IMG/VR virus record: IMGVR_UViG_3300035034_000318
Span: 1-47,515 of that record
Source: a virus
Direction: 5' to 3' (one strand)
Length of the DNA stretch: 47,515 bases
This document shows, piece by piece, positions 28,401 to 35,168 of this stretch (position 1 is the stretch's first letter; each line of letters begins with the position of its first letter). The position numbers were made by a program, and so were the translations under genes. The notes under the pieces are model-generated. The model was not told the origin of the DNA. It saw only the letters and a list, made by a program, of their open reading frames with translations, and searched no databases.

Positions 28401-30403
28401 AACGTATAGGCGACGGCCAAGGCGAGATTATTAATCAAAACTACATTACTAATGGAGTACAAGACACGTACGAACTAGGGATTGTGCCAAATAGTTTAGA
28501 TGCTGTTATAGTTAAGGTCAACGGTACTATACTTGCTGATAGTTTGTATTCAATTGATTATGAGTCACTTACTGTGACACTTGATCCAATTATTGACGCA
28601 GGACAAAGGTTGACTATCTTGACAGTTGGCATGAACGGCAATAATGTGCTCGACACTGATACAATAATATCGGACGGAGTAACTACCCAATATCTAACTA
28701 GTGTTGCATGGCAGCCGGCACTAAACACCGTTGTAACGGTTAACGGAATAATATACACAGAAGCAGACGTAGTTGCTATAGAGCAAACTGGGCGAGTTGT
28801 GCTTAGCTTTGTAACTGCACCCGCAACTGGCAATGTTATTGATTATGCTGTATTTGACTCAGCAAACGGTGTCAGTAGCTTTAGCAGAGTGTTACGAGAC
28901 ACGTTTGAAGGGGACGATAGTTCGGCAACATTTATACTATCACAAACTCCTAAGGTTAAAGAACCAGTTGAGTTCTTTACACTAGTTGATGTTAGCGGTA
29001 TGATTCAAAATCCGGGATATAGTAAACAGTTTGTTGTAGATAACGCAGCCACATCGGACTACCAGTTTGATACGTTTCAAATTCCAAAGGCTACTATTGT
29101 GCCGTCGCTAGTACGTGTGTTCAATAACACTGTAGAACTGCAACGAGGTGTTGACTTTGTTGTTGACATTGCTAATAGTGGAATTAGAATAGGCGTAGGA
29201 GTACTTACTTCTGGTGACACGCTGTACGCTTACTACACTAAAGATGCAGATTATTTCATAAATGGTAACGAAATAACGTTCACTGACACTGTAGCAGCAG
29301 GAAACAGTGCTAACGTGTATCAATTTACAAACCACAACGTGCTTGACATAGACAGGATCGGGTACACAGTAAAAGAAACTAGTTCACTAACACCGGGCTC
29401 GGAAGAGTTTACCACGTATGCAGATCTATTAAGAGGAAGAATAAGCCTGTATACTCCGGCAGTCGGTACACAGTATGTATGGGTAGCAGTTAATGGTAAG
29501 TTACTAACTCCGTCAACAGATTACACTTTGTCTATTGACAAGAGTGTAGTCTACCTAGTTACTGCTCTGTCGATAGGCGACGAAGTTGATATAATCCACT
29601 TCTCTGCGCAAGTGCGCACACAGAGAATGGCATGGAGTAAGTTTAAAGACATTCTTAATAGAACTCATTACAAGAGATACGATAACGATAGTGGCCAGGA
29701 ATTAGCTGACGCACTGTACCCAGATGATTTATACGTTTCGGTTGTTGATGCGTCTGGATTACCGATACCGAGCAGAAGTACAAACAAGCCCGGCATCATC
29801 TTTATTGAAGGCGAGCGAATTGAGTATTTCATTAAAGACGAAGCTAATAACAAATTGCGTCAGCTACGTCGAGGCACATTAGGAACAGGAGTAAAAGATA
29901 TGTACTCGGCCGGTGCAGTTATTGTTGATAGCAGTAGTATAAAAAACATACCTTATAACGACGAGCTAGTAAGCGAAGTAATTGAAAACGACGGTAGTTC
30001 GGTTGTATATGGTACTAAATTTAACCTAACAGGATTTAACTTACGGTATGGCCAAACCTATAAAGACTTCTTTGAGGTGTTTGTAGGCGGCAAGAGATTG
30101 CGCAAGAACGCTGTTCAGGTTTATCAGTTTGATATGGTAGACGAGAATGGTGATATTGTTCAAGCAATAGCACCAGATAGCCCAGCAGGCGATGTAGTTA
30201 CTGAAAATCAGTTTGATGTCATAGTAGACAGTGTAACAGGAAACGTTAGTCTAGAACTACTGATAGCACCTGGAACAGACGACCGCATAGTAATGGTACA
30301 AAAAACTGGTAAGCTCTGGAGTGATCCGGGAACTGCGCTTAAAGATGCTAACAATTCAATTGTTGATTTCTTGCGCGGAAGTATAAGTAAGCTGCCTGAA
30401 TAA
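16427..30403 (+). CDS. Giant virion structural protein, main part (possible gp7 position)
   Basis: 4,658 codons continuing the frame that begins at 15296; the first initiator-type codon after the amber is TTG at 16646. Numbering from 15296, visible modules are as follows. Three short Trp/Tyr-rich modules like carbohydrate-binding CBM5/12 lie near residues 1445, 1705 and 2200. FG-GAP-like propeller blades lie near 2110 and 2170 (S-P-D-G-N-F-L-A-V-G) and again near 2971-3190 (S-P-S-G-E-Y-L-V-I-G). A paired G-x-G-Y-x-x-x-P-x-V module with G-G-G-G-S-G-A follows near 3965-4040. Then come repeated beta-sandwich units with V-x-V-N-G and D-Y near 4080-4770. No membrane segment or catalytic motif is obvious. 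Its place between gp6 and the fibre genes suggests a baseplate or adsorption-apparatus protein. Confidence 0.85.
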   Translation, partial: DNLPFDSSNGYAGTKDYIVINRSSGDRNAWSRYNRWFHSSTIAAAARYNNVTDDLDQSARATRPIIEFDAGLRLFDYGTQAKNDVDLVDDYTTDVFSTVEGSIGYNVDGVALAEGQRILFTADTDVRVSGKIYRVTFVQYNNNKQISLIEEPDAEPITNEVVLVTTGNSNQGKLYWFDGTTWKKTQEKTKNNQSPLFSLYDSAGNEFSDILVYDESSFTGSTVFEYKVGTGSVDHELGFPLSYRTIENVGDLQFNFSLVNENFMYREGDALFTKETDIGYLRRYSNLDDYSVQNGWAKTKTPSSQAVIRQYIVEEPTNEFVIDVYDQSSSIADLSVKVVLDQSLQLLDTDYSIDRTSSNAVVVFNKLLPVNSNVILKLKSATSKNNIGYYEIAYNLERNPLNNKIGEFTLGEVNDHVETIAANVANFKGKFPGPSNLRDLGQLDAYGQRFVQHTGPFNLANYHITDKDANIVKALRYSRSEYAKFKRVLLQTAEDLGFDGTPRQQLDLTLSRVNANKSASMPFYFTDMLCATASRTLEYIVPAGGENFYALTDPFTLESISAKSVLVYLNSVQLIHGIDYTFNKEGFVDISALLTKGDLIEVVECDTTDGSYIPATPTKLGLYPAYLPQMFVDNTYKTPQTVIQGHDGSIVLAYNDYRDDIILEFELRVYNNLKQAYNTDLFDLDDFVPGDFRNTGYTIDSINRSMSADFVEWATVSGDPDYTSNSKVDVSNPFTFNYSSMLSPSGVNLSGTWRAVYTHAYDTDRPHTHPWEMLGLSIKPTWWNEVYGPAPYTRNNLILWEDLQYGILRQPGTALVRNKKYVRPGLLTHIPVDDSGNLLSPLDSGYARNFVTRLTKALFKFGDYTPAETAWRRGSEYPFSIITARVLNQPHTTFATGFDLSRVKRNQVGQIIYTESGKVIRLQDIVFPNGTDDVNRVSTSGLVNYVFDYLASSVERQHNVYKSQLSRITNQLRIKVGGFTEKEKFSLILDSRNPLNEGNVFLPIENYQVFLNTSSPVDVVTYSGVIIEKTDSGFVVKGYNRENPSFEYYPPIEATTDPVINIGGVSEQYVNWAAAKQYVKGQNVRYNSLFYRVTESHVSNNVFDTDKFSRIASLPQIGGREAILRRNFQSRTRELSYGTVLLTVQDVVDFLLGYEISLLEKGFAFEFFNKDTNQVENWTYSVKEFLFWTTQNWSAGSIITLSPSAEQVKFSRDYVVVDDIFDNFYPYSLLAANGSKLERKFSSISRSNQNEFGLRSLNTADGIYHIKLPLVQKEHVILLDNRSVFNDVIYDLEAGYRQERIRVTGYRSDNWNGALDIPGFIYDSAVVVDWEAWTDYSIGTLVKYKEFFYVSTYDVPGTNVFIANAWERLQDRPEAKLIPNFDYRISQFADFYDLDTDNFDVEQQRHAQHLIGYQKRRYLQNIINDDVSQYKFYQGFIQDKGTVNALSKLFDALGSADKDSLEFYEEWAIRLGRYGDTDNAEFIEVLLDESQFKLSPQPIELVNRLPENSVDNVYRQRPFEIYATPEGYNSNPFPIVKKNPFQLRSAGYVRVDDVAFRVPNASDILDGDVTSVGYGDYIWVFGLTEDWDVLEHVRTVLRAVSIEATSDARAIIEFNTNTKSLVVGQYIGVQNLLSTNNNFYRIEELTSSAATVTVPSGVSITDQTGASGFVSTLRSVRVLDLVQANTVVQQSLTPGQRVWIDGNSYDDWSVYENQEVYSETNSIDNLQKVSPGTDYARTLAASRDNTKVVIGDPSSDSGVVYIYARGAESNELKYQTELSQPSALRNGASSGAGFGSSVAISPDGNFLAVGSPTASNIVTPFVGQYLPITDYATGDIVSYGNQYWEAIRPVLSSGSNDSFNTFDSYAFLQNKILDSTPFTVKLIMQGAPYIPGVEDIDHFLIRAPYAAYLNSISKLVLENPNSGLPETVSVDKLVLRWNSYSNVTDKSSLDVVDPFTAREPFGNSFDVPVSVTSAISSNFINAGQHEIEQKVDNILYIDTTYIVPVIGDVVETDSGRGTVYDVYSKGFSAVLYIIDVEGTFRESGILFSKNLEVGRYMQPSGPANPEFGGYWVIKTSVTYKNSPDTTLQLSDYGIPGTGLVYRDYIQYRRANDNFAQALLPSRIDEIEFTNILDTVNNHGTDKDRSFITSLSYRGDKQEILQDNPDSRWVIRLPKPNENDSVIQDKYTVGTDFTIWVNDTDSPDSINNIENYGLMYDYINGTTIADRSVHTVSDLWDGYIDFTFTSTQVDTDVDYDGFADYYEPDGSLGIQDVEVFDNSTGARASVVFYQKYGDQGRVYLKNTVGEFEETNSLMIDTLEFDTTAFRAVRVVGLISYVSMSNDTIGKLAVIDKGLDFQVTDTANFNDAALVNGEYWFYDVATVQGLGELAEYPETQGLDWKQVFNIPIDVDGQPGTNAEQGAYTVYKRTGRAWDSQGTFVIPDAIAGENAAKDLDFAQHGELYRLYISTNRRVYVVKHGTDSNGNEYDWALDIDPKYRGSWFNIQRSVTFDTGDIVTDVYEVKDEAGQSFVPTKLAVALFSAKTVVSPNSVRPANNTDQWDMIDYRVTVEPFVPHVLTEDLYGENVFFDTGQTEYAADTSVSANGQVLATTVITKKTVGQDVVTNNRVLVYRIQDERYVLNQIIDTVVPNTRFAESISLSPSGEYLVIGEPGSDVYDYDQGRVRVYQLDAGQFVLLQTLVSPRDDVVEMFGYKVSATDTAISVVSFNGDIVLPTTFDKNASSETSADNDFTSFSTTIVNSGSVTIYDNVEGTFLYADALEYADAKSSEFGETMIAVRNHIYVGLPRANRDDTIGTMSDFRRVQGVSAWTKIRTPLPIVDLNKMKELFLFDTRDNQLVSYLDYIDVRQGKIAGPAAEQIDFRTFTDPARYNITDDTRFFDEANNWEEEHVGRVWWDLSAARFASPYQGDAVYQSANWNDLLPGASIDVYEWVKSAVIPSEWDALADTNEGIARGISGQSLYSDAVYSQKLTYDYVAKTFGNVYYFWVSNKFTTPNIIRRTLSVGNIARLIENPFQEGYSFVNFTASNRFVIHNAESQISGKDTALAISYFTLENQEQNVHDEYQLLSEGLGTSVPKKDIERKWVDSLVGYDEQSRVVPDPSISPRQMYGTLFYPRQSWFVNRLEALKQVVERANLSLMKKPIVDSRNLATMLSEDPIPSVSNKLYDYAIDSVEELRFIGTSKAATANITVEVDDGKVIGVTINNTGRRYQDLAHDIASNAPRNGPTVTVYGTGTGLDLDLFINNLGQITDYDIVDPGEGYANNITATVRPISALVRSDSTIGGRWAIYSWSSEASEWQRTQTQKYDVKKYWKYTDWYSEGNNQFTLVNQLIEGTYQLPALDNSIGDVVKVVNIGAGGWVLLRKVDDVDTFDFTINYETIGRQGGTLQIDAALYDNSKNLVGFDTFRYDSKFFDTEPSTEIRLIMKALKQDLLTDDLAVDYNELFFSSIRYVFSEQLNVDWAFKTSFVKAKHNVGSLEQKVTFRNSNLPSYNEYVEEVKPYKTNIREYVSALESIEETNSVVTDFDLPPRYNAAEDKILPVPVRVVNDELVSADGLFSTYPDKNWRDNIGFKITKISIANAGTKYLYAPIVTIEGGGGSGATARAYVGKGQLIKIQVVTQGSGYTSTPRVVITPPANSEGIVATATAVLGESVVRSMKVCVKFDRVSGTVAILSLAQQQNITGTGANTAFALNWPMDLKTNKVAVTIDGEEALRSEYTYKNVVDTSLSYTRNLGQIEFASPPAFGATVVVKYNKSPELLMAAERIEHLYAPTSGMIGAKIPQLMSGVDYGGVEVKSFDFDTSTGWDNDAWSSDGWDMYDTTYEDLVFRLDGSTIVLEFDTPLEDGIEYNIYKNGVRIDEAEYDISTIPVNENAMTPTIVGDGSTTRFNLDDWAIPAADGDVFIVRKSTSDGSYAPDPASYDTQLSGGRLDYGNATGLNAEDIIVDGDNFVTPTTSSGPEEMVPGQVLDTVDIKVFERIGDGQGEIINQNYITNGVQDTYELGIVPNSLDAVIVKVNGTILADSLYSIDYESLTVTLDPIIDAGQRLTILTVGMNGNNVLDTDTIISDGVTTQYLTSVAWQPALNTVVTVNGIIYTEADVVAIEQTGRVVLSFVTAPATGNVIDYAVFDSANGVSSFSRVLRDTFEGDDSSATFILSQTPKVKEPVEFFTLVDVSGMIQNPGYSKQFVVDNAATSDYQFDTFQIPKATIVPSLVRVFNNTVELQRGVDFVVDIANSGIRIGVGVLTSGDTLYAYYTKDADYFINGNEITFTDTVAAGNSANVYQFTNHNVLDIDRIGYTVKETSSLTPGSEEFTTYADLLRGRISLYTPAVGTQYVWVAVNGKLLTPSTDYTLSIDKSVVYLVTALSIGDEVDIIHFSAQVRTQRMAWSKFKDILNRTHYKRYDNDSGQELADALYPDDLYVSVVDASGLPIPSRSTNKPGIIFIEGERIEYFIKDEANNKLRQLRRGTLGTGVKDMYSAGAVIVDSSSIKNIPYNDELVSEVIENDGSSVVYGTKFNLTGFNLRYGQTYKDFFEVFVGGKRLRKNAVQVYQFDMVDENGDIVQAIAPDSPAGDVVTENQFDVIVDSVTGNVSLELLIAPGTDDRIVMVQKTGKLWSDPGTALKDANNSIVDFLRGSISKLPE

Positions 30404-30407
30404 ATAC
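30400..30407 (+). promoter_or_regulatory. Late-type promoter overlapping the giant gene's stop codon
   Basis: ATAAATAC at 30400-30407; the TAA stop (30401-30403) is part of the element. The next ATG is at 30432, leaving a leader of about 18 nt with a weak GGA. It matches the other late elements in the window. Confidence 0.6.
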
Positions 30408-30431
30408 ACTTAACAGAAATGGAATTAAAAC

Positions 30432-31040
30432 ATGATAAATGAAATGAACGGCGTATTTATACAAGGACACCTTAAGATCCATGATCCGAAAACTGGCGAA
30501 GTTCTTGTTAATAAAAAGAATGCTATACATTACGAAAATATGAGTATAGCGTTGGCACAAAGTTTAGCCAACGCTGGTACCGGCCCAATTTCGGAAATGA
30601 GTTTCGGAAATGGCGGCACTAGTATAGACCCGACTGGTATTATTACCTATTTAACACCTAACTCAACCGGTACTAATGCTAGTCTGTATAATCAGACCTA
30701 CAGCAAGGTAGTTGATGACCGTAACGCAAGCAACTTAGATCCTACAAGAAATAAGATTGAAACACGACACGTTAGTGGTACAAACTATACCGACATTGTT
30801 GTGACTGCTTTGCTAGATTACGGCGAGCCTAATGGTCAAGATGCATTTGATACTGCGTCAAATACAAATTCTATGTTTGTATTTGATGAGATTGGACTAA
30901 GAAGTGCACCGGTTGCCGGGCAAACTGTTGGAAAGTTACTTACTCACGTTATTTTTCACCCAGAACAAAAGTCACTCAACCGATTAATACAGATCGATTA
31001 CACTGTCCGAGTACAGAGTCTTAGCGGAGGAAACGTGTAA
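30432..31040 (+). CDS. Conserved virion-associated protein before the fibre genes
   Basis: A 202-residue protein, soluble, with no signal or membrane segment. It opens M-N-G-V-F-I-Q-G-H-L-K-I-H-D and contains G-P-I-S-E-M-S-F-G-N-G-G and F-V-F-D-E-I-G-L-R-S, with a closing L-I-Q-I-D-Y-T-V-R-V; the pattern is beta-rich. It lies between the giant structural gene and three fibre-like genes, has its own late-type element, and ends in a TAATG overlap with the next gene. Its position is where T4 has outer baseplate and fibre-connecting proteins (gp8-gp10), and a connector role is plausible, but I cannot name the family. Confidence 0.6.
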   Translation: MINEMNGVFIQGHLKIHDPKTGEVLVNKKNAIHYENMSIALAQSLANAGTGPISEMSFGNGGTSIDPTGIITYLTPNSTGTNASLYNQTYSKVVDDRNASNLDPTRNKIETRHVSGTNYTDIVVTALLDYGEPNGQDAFDTASNTNSMFVFDEIGLRSAPVAGQTVGKLLTHVIFHPEQKSLNRLIQIDYTVRVQSLSGGNV

Positions 31041-33154
31041 TGGCTTATTACTTGAACTATACAGACGAGTTTAACAAAGGTGTAATTATAGTTGAAGAGC
31101 GATCTTTTAATGACGATAATACTAGTTTACGTATACCGGGCAAAGGTTATGTAAACTACGGCGAGATGATGGGCGAGAACTTGTTGCACATGCTCGAAAA
31201 CTTTGCGTTCTCGTCTGCACCTTTAAACCCGGTAGAGGGCCAGACTTGGTACAACACAACGGATGGTGTTGACCAATTAATGATCTACGACGGTACTCGT
31301 TGGTCACCAGCAAGCGGCATATTTAAAGCATCGGCGTCGCCAGCAGCAGATAACGCCGTTGCTGGCGACTTATGGGCCGACACAGCTAGTCAACAGTTGT
31401 ATCTTAGTACAGGCAGCGGCTGGCTGTTAGTTGGACCAGAGTTTTCGCAGGGATCATCTACCGGGCCTCGAGTTACAGTACTCGCAGGAACAGATAATGT
31501 TAATTACCCTGTGTTAATTATAGATGTAGACAACGTACCGGTTACTATCTTCTCAGTAAGTCAGTTTAGACCAAAATCTGCTATTGACGGGTTCAGAGAT
31601 ATTAATGTAGGCATAAATCTTAGTACAAGAATCACACCAGCCGGAACATTTAAGTTTCGCGGTCTTGCGGAGACTGCGGAGTCGCTACGTATACAAAATA
31701 AAGACATTCCTGCTATTAACTTTTTACGAAGCGACATTGATACTACGGCTAACGGAATATTCAGTGTTAGAAATAACCAAGGGATCAAAGTGGGCGAGTC
31801 TAGTCAACTAACGTTACAGACTAGCGGCCAACGCGGGCTAATTGTAAACAACTCTAGTGGCGCCGGGACCGACTTCCAGGTTAAAAGAGATACCGATTAT
31901 AAGACAGTCCTTCGTCTTAATAGTGATAATGCCTCGGGCACCTCAGGACCTGTTGTAGGTGTTAACAACCTAAGGCCAGAAGAGACTCTAGATATTACTG
32001 GCACATTAGGTGTTAGTAGCACAGTTAAGGTTAATTCTACTGCGCCGGCTACTGCATTAAACGAAGGCGCGTTACAAGTAGCAGGCGGTGCCAGTATAGC
32101 AAAGAGTTTATATATCGGCGAGGACCTTAAAGTAACCGGCAAACTAACTATAGCTGGCGATGTTATTGGTCCTGGTAACACGACATCAAAAATATCTGGT
32201 TATAATTCAATATCTGCTTCTAGGTTTGTTGGTAATTTGCTCGGCAACGTAATTGGCGCAGTAGAGGGTAATGCGTCTAGTGCTACTAAGTTAATAAGCA
32301 CTACTAGTTTTGCGTTAACTGGTGACGTTTCCTCTGCACCAGTTTTATTCGACGGTAACGCAAGTGCTCCTAAGGAGTTTAATACTGTCCTTAGTAACAC
32401 GTTTATTAGTAGTAAAGACGAAGCAACTTTAGTTGATGGTGGACCACTACGCATCGACAGTGACGACGAACTTCTTATTGATCGGCCCAGTGCCGGCTTA
32501 TATAAGATTAAACAACGCGACCTAGTAGCAAGTGTACCGATAAATCCTACTGGAATATTTGTTCCTTATGGTGGCGCAGTAGCTCCGCCTGGGTGGTTGT
32601 TGTGTGACGGGTCTATTGTTTCTCAGAGTATGTACACTGACTTGTTTAATGTGATCGGTCACAGCTTCTTAGATACGGCCGAACTAGTTAATCTAGGATT
32701 ATCGTCTACCTTAGTCTTTGGACTACCGGACTTTCGTGGAAGATTTCCACTAGGACTTGACGGAATGGGCGGCACAGCAGCAAATCGAGTGACTGACAAC
32801 GCAGCAGATACGTTAGGTAATTCAGGCGGTAATCAGACTGCCGATGTTAAGAAAGAGAATTTGCCAGAACACCAACACGATATGCAATCGGATGCTGGTG
32901 AACAGTTTTATGCGATTAGAAATATAACCAGTAATACTTCGGCAGATCCACAAGAAATAGCACTTAACCTTAGTCCAGGGTCTAATATTGCAACGGGAAT
33001 TGCAACAAGTGGCGATATTGATGACGGCGGTTTCTTTGATCAGTCTCCTACTAAGGGATATAGAACCGTCGCAGGCGAAGAATTAGGGGCACCGCTTACT
33101 ACAATGAATCCGTACACCGCAGTTAATTATATCATTTGGACAGGGAGTGTATAA
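31040..33154 (+). CDS. Tail fibre/collar protein with C-terminal tail-collar domain
   Basis: A 704-residue fibre-type protein. The N-terminal 190 residues are a module shared with the next two genes: G-K-G-Y-V-N-Y-G-E, E-N-L-L-H-M-L-E-N-F, then two W-Y/W-A 'label' segments (G-Q-T-W-Y-N-T, G-D-L-W-A-D-T) and L-L-V-G-P. The middle is repetitive beta structure. Residues about 510-590 are a phage tail-collar domain: P-Y-G-G-A-V-A-P-P-G-W-L-L-C-D-G, F-G-L-P-D-F-R-G-R-F-P-L-G. A histidine-rich E-H-Q-H-D and a closing N-Y-I-I-W-T-G complete the fold seen at fibre tips such as T4 gp12. It probably touches the host surface. The next gene begins at the base after its stop. Confidence 0.82.
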   Translation: MAYYLNYTDEFNKGVIIVEERSFNDDNTSLRIPGKGYVNYGEMMGENLLHMLENFAFSSAPLNPVEGQTWYNTTDGVDQLMIYDGTRWSPASGIFKASASPAADNAVAGDLWADTASQQLYLSTGSGWLLVGPEFSQGSSTGPRVTVLAGTDNVNYPVLIIDVDNVPVTIFSVSQFRPKSAIDGFRDINVGINLSTRITPAGTFKFRGLAETAESLRIQNKDIPAINFLRSDIDTTANGIFSVRNNQGIKVGESSQLTLQTSGQRGLIVNNSSGAGTDFQVKRDTDYKTVLRLNSDNASGTSGPVVGVNNLRPEETLDITGTLGVSSTVKVNSTAPATALNEGALQVAGGASIAKSLYIGEDLKVTGKLTIAGDVIGPGNTTSKISGYNSISASRFVGNLLGNVIGAVEGNASSATKLISTTSFALTGDVSSAPVLFDGNASAPKEFNTVLSNTFISSKDEATLVDGGPLRIDSDDELLIDRPSAGLYKIKQRDLVASVPINPTGIFVPYGGAVAPPGWLLCDGSIVSQSMYTDLFNVIGHSFLDTAELVNLGLSSTLVFGLPDFRGRFPLGLDGMGGTAANRVTDNAADTLGNSGGNQTADVKKENLPEHQHDMQSDAGEQFYAIRNITSNTSADPQEIALNLSPGSNIATGIATSGDIDDGGFFDQSPTKGYRTVAGEELGAPLTTMNPYTAVNYIIWTGSV

Positions 33155-35101
33155 ATGAGTTATACATTAAATAGAACAGACGGCACTATACTAACCGAAC
33201 TAGTGGACGGAATTTTAGACAACGATACTACTGATATATCGTTAGTAGGGAAAAACTATACCGGTTACGGAGAGTACATAAACGAAAACTTCATCAAAAT
33301 GTTGGAGAATTTTGCAAACACAACGGTGCCGCTTGCTCCGTTACGCGGTCAGTTGTGGTATGACACTAACCTAAACAAACTAAGAGTTTACAACGGTGAA
33401 GAATTTGTTTCAGCAGCCGGAAGTTTTGTCAGTCAAAGTGTTCCACAGCAGCCGATCCCGGGCGATACTTGGTTCGACACTTCCAGAAACCAGTTATTTT
33501 TGTACGACGGTGGAGAGTTCCGGTTAGTTGGGCCGCAATTTACCCTCCAACAAGGACTTAGTGGAGTACAGGTACGTACTGTTCAGGACACTAATAGTAA
33601 CTCTAGAACTGTGCTTGTAATAAGAGTAGGTGAGATGTTACAGGCTATTGTGGCTAGAGAGCAATTTACACCAAAGCCTGAAATTGGTAATATTGTTCAG
33701 GAGTTAGTTTCAACAAGTAACCCGACTGGAATAATATATCCAGGATATAACTTAGTTAATACGAACACATTTAAGTATCGAGGAACTTCTACTCGCTCTG
33801 AAAATTTAATAACTCAGACTAACATCGAGTTTCCGGCTGAAGAGGTGCTAAGAAAAGACATAGATCAAACTATGCAAGGCACCCTTCTTATTAACAACGC
33901 CGTGGGCCTAACTATCGGTAGCAACAACCGTTCAACTTTTACTATGTCTAATGGACTAGTAATAGAAAACTTAGCAAATAATGAAGATGTTCGTGTGGTT
34001 GTTAACAGTTCAACAGTAGCAACGGATGCAGTTACTATCCTTACAGAGCCGCAATTGGTTGGTATCTTTAACGCAGCACCTGAACATACCCTAGATGTTG
34101 CTGGAGATGTCAGAATCACCGGAAACCTAACCGTAGAGGGAAGCAGGGTTGATATCGAGGTTCAGCGCCTGCGTGTTGAAGATATAAACATCCAACTAGG
34201 CGCTTCGGGAGATTCAACTCCTATATCAGATGCTATGGCCAACGGTGGCGGCATTACGTTGTTTGGAGACCAAGAAAAAACGTTTGACTGGAGACTTTCT
34301 ACTAACAGTTGGACTTCAAGTGAAAATATGGACTTAGCTGAAGGCAAGTCTTATAAAATTAGCGGAGTAACACTGCTTAATAAGAATAGTTTATCCGACG
34401 ACATACTTACTGCCACCGGATTAACTCGAGTAGGTGTACTAGACTATGTAGATATTAACACAGTAAGAATCGGAGCTACTGCCGCTGACCCGAACACTCC
34501 GGCCGCCGTAATAACACGAACAGGGTCTGGCAACGTCGGGTTAACTATTGCTGTAGGTGGTAACATTGATGTTGACAACAACAGAATTACTAAATTAGCC
34601 AATCCGTTTGCAGCGACCGATGCTAGTAACAAATATTATGTTGACATAGAGGTTAATAAGGCTCCTATTATATTCTCGCTAGACATCACTGGTTGGGGAG
34701 ACCCGACTACTATAAACACCAATATAGTGGCTCACTTAACTCAAGTATTTCCGCCAGATTTAGGGTTTACTGGAAAACAGGCCCGAATAATTACTAGTTA
34801 TATTACTAGTCAAGTAATCGATGGCATAGACGTTCGTACTCCGTCAGATATTACGTATGTAAGGGCTATGGTAGACGCCCGTGACCCAAATGCTCCTGGA
34901 TATACACCGGCTGATGAGTTTTCTGACCTTAGCACACGAGAAGTAGTTGAGGATATTTCCTTGCCAACTAACTTGTCAGTGCCGTATACTCCTATTATTG
35001 AAAGGATAACTAGGCTTTATGAGATCAACAGTATCGGAGCATGGGCAGTTAAAAACGTACCCGGTACACAAGATAACACATATCCTGTTATTCCGGATTA
35101 A
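33155..35101 (+). CDS. Fibre-like structural protein, paralogue 2
   Basis: A 648-residue protein whose first ~190 residues match the flanking genes. It has V-G-K-N-Y-T-G-Y-G-E, N-E-N-F-I-K-M-L-E-N-F, the label motifs G-Q-L-W-Y-D-T and G-D-T-W-F-D-T, Y-D-G-G-E-F-R-L-V-G-P, and an R-x-x-L-V-I-R-V-G segment. The C-terminal part differs from its neighbours: after a short T-L-D-V-A-G-D-V-R-I-T-G-N-L beta repeat comes a unique end with no collar domain. I infer a different tip or assembly partner. GGGAG precedes the start, and its ATG follows directly on the previous stop. Confidence 0.75.
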   Translation: MSYTLNRTDGTILTELVDGILDNDTTDISLVGKNYTGYGEYINENFIKMLENFANTTVPLAPLRGQLWYDTNLNKLRVYNGEEFVSAAGSFVSQSVPQQPIPGDTWFDTSRNQLFLYDGGEFRLVGPQFTLQQGLSGVQVRTVQDTNSNSRTVLVIRVGEMLQAIVAREQFTPKPEIGNIVQELVSTSNPTGIIYPGYNLVNTNTFKYRGTSTRSENLITQTNIEFPAEEVLRKDIDQTMQGTLLINNAVGLTIGSNNRSTFTMSNGLVIENLANNEDVRVVVNSSTVATDAVTILTEPQLVGIFNAAPEHTLDVAGDVRITGNLTVEGSRVDIEVQRLRVEDINIQLGASGDSTPISDAMANGGGITLFGDQEKTFDWRLSTNSWTSSENMDLAEGKSYKISGVTLLNKNSLSDDILTATGLTRVGVLDYVDINTVRIGATAADPNTPAAVITRTGSGNVGLTIAVGGNIDVDNNRITKLANPFAATDASNKYYVDIEVNKAPIIFSLDITGWGDPTTINTNIVAHLTQVFPPDLGFTGKQARIITSYITSQVIDGIDVRTPSDITYVRAMVDARDPNAPGYTPADEFSDLSTREVVEDISLPTNLSVPYTPIIERITRLYEINSIGAWAVKNVPGTQDNTYPVIPD

Positions 35102-35131
35102 TTGTTTTGCTTTGTTTAGAACTTAGCATCG

Positions 35132-35139
35132 GATAAATA
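35132..35139 (+). promoter_or_regulatory. Late-type promoter before fibre paralogue 3
   Basis: GATAAATA at 35132-35139 in the 67-bp gap; the leader would carry AAAGGGGA before the ATG at 35169. It resembles the other late elements. Confidence 0.55.
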
Positions 35140-35168
35140 ATAAAAGCACATAAAGGGGACATGCAAAC

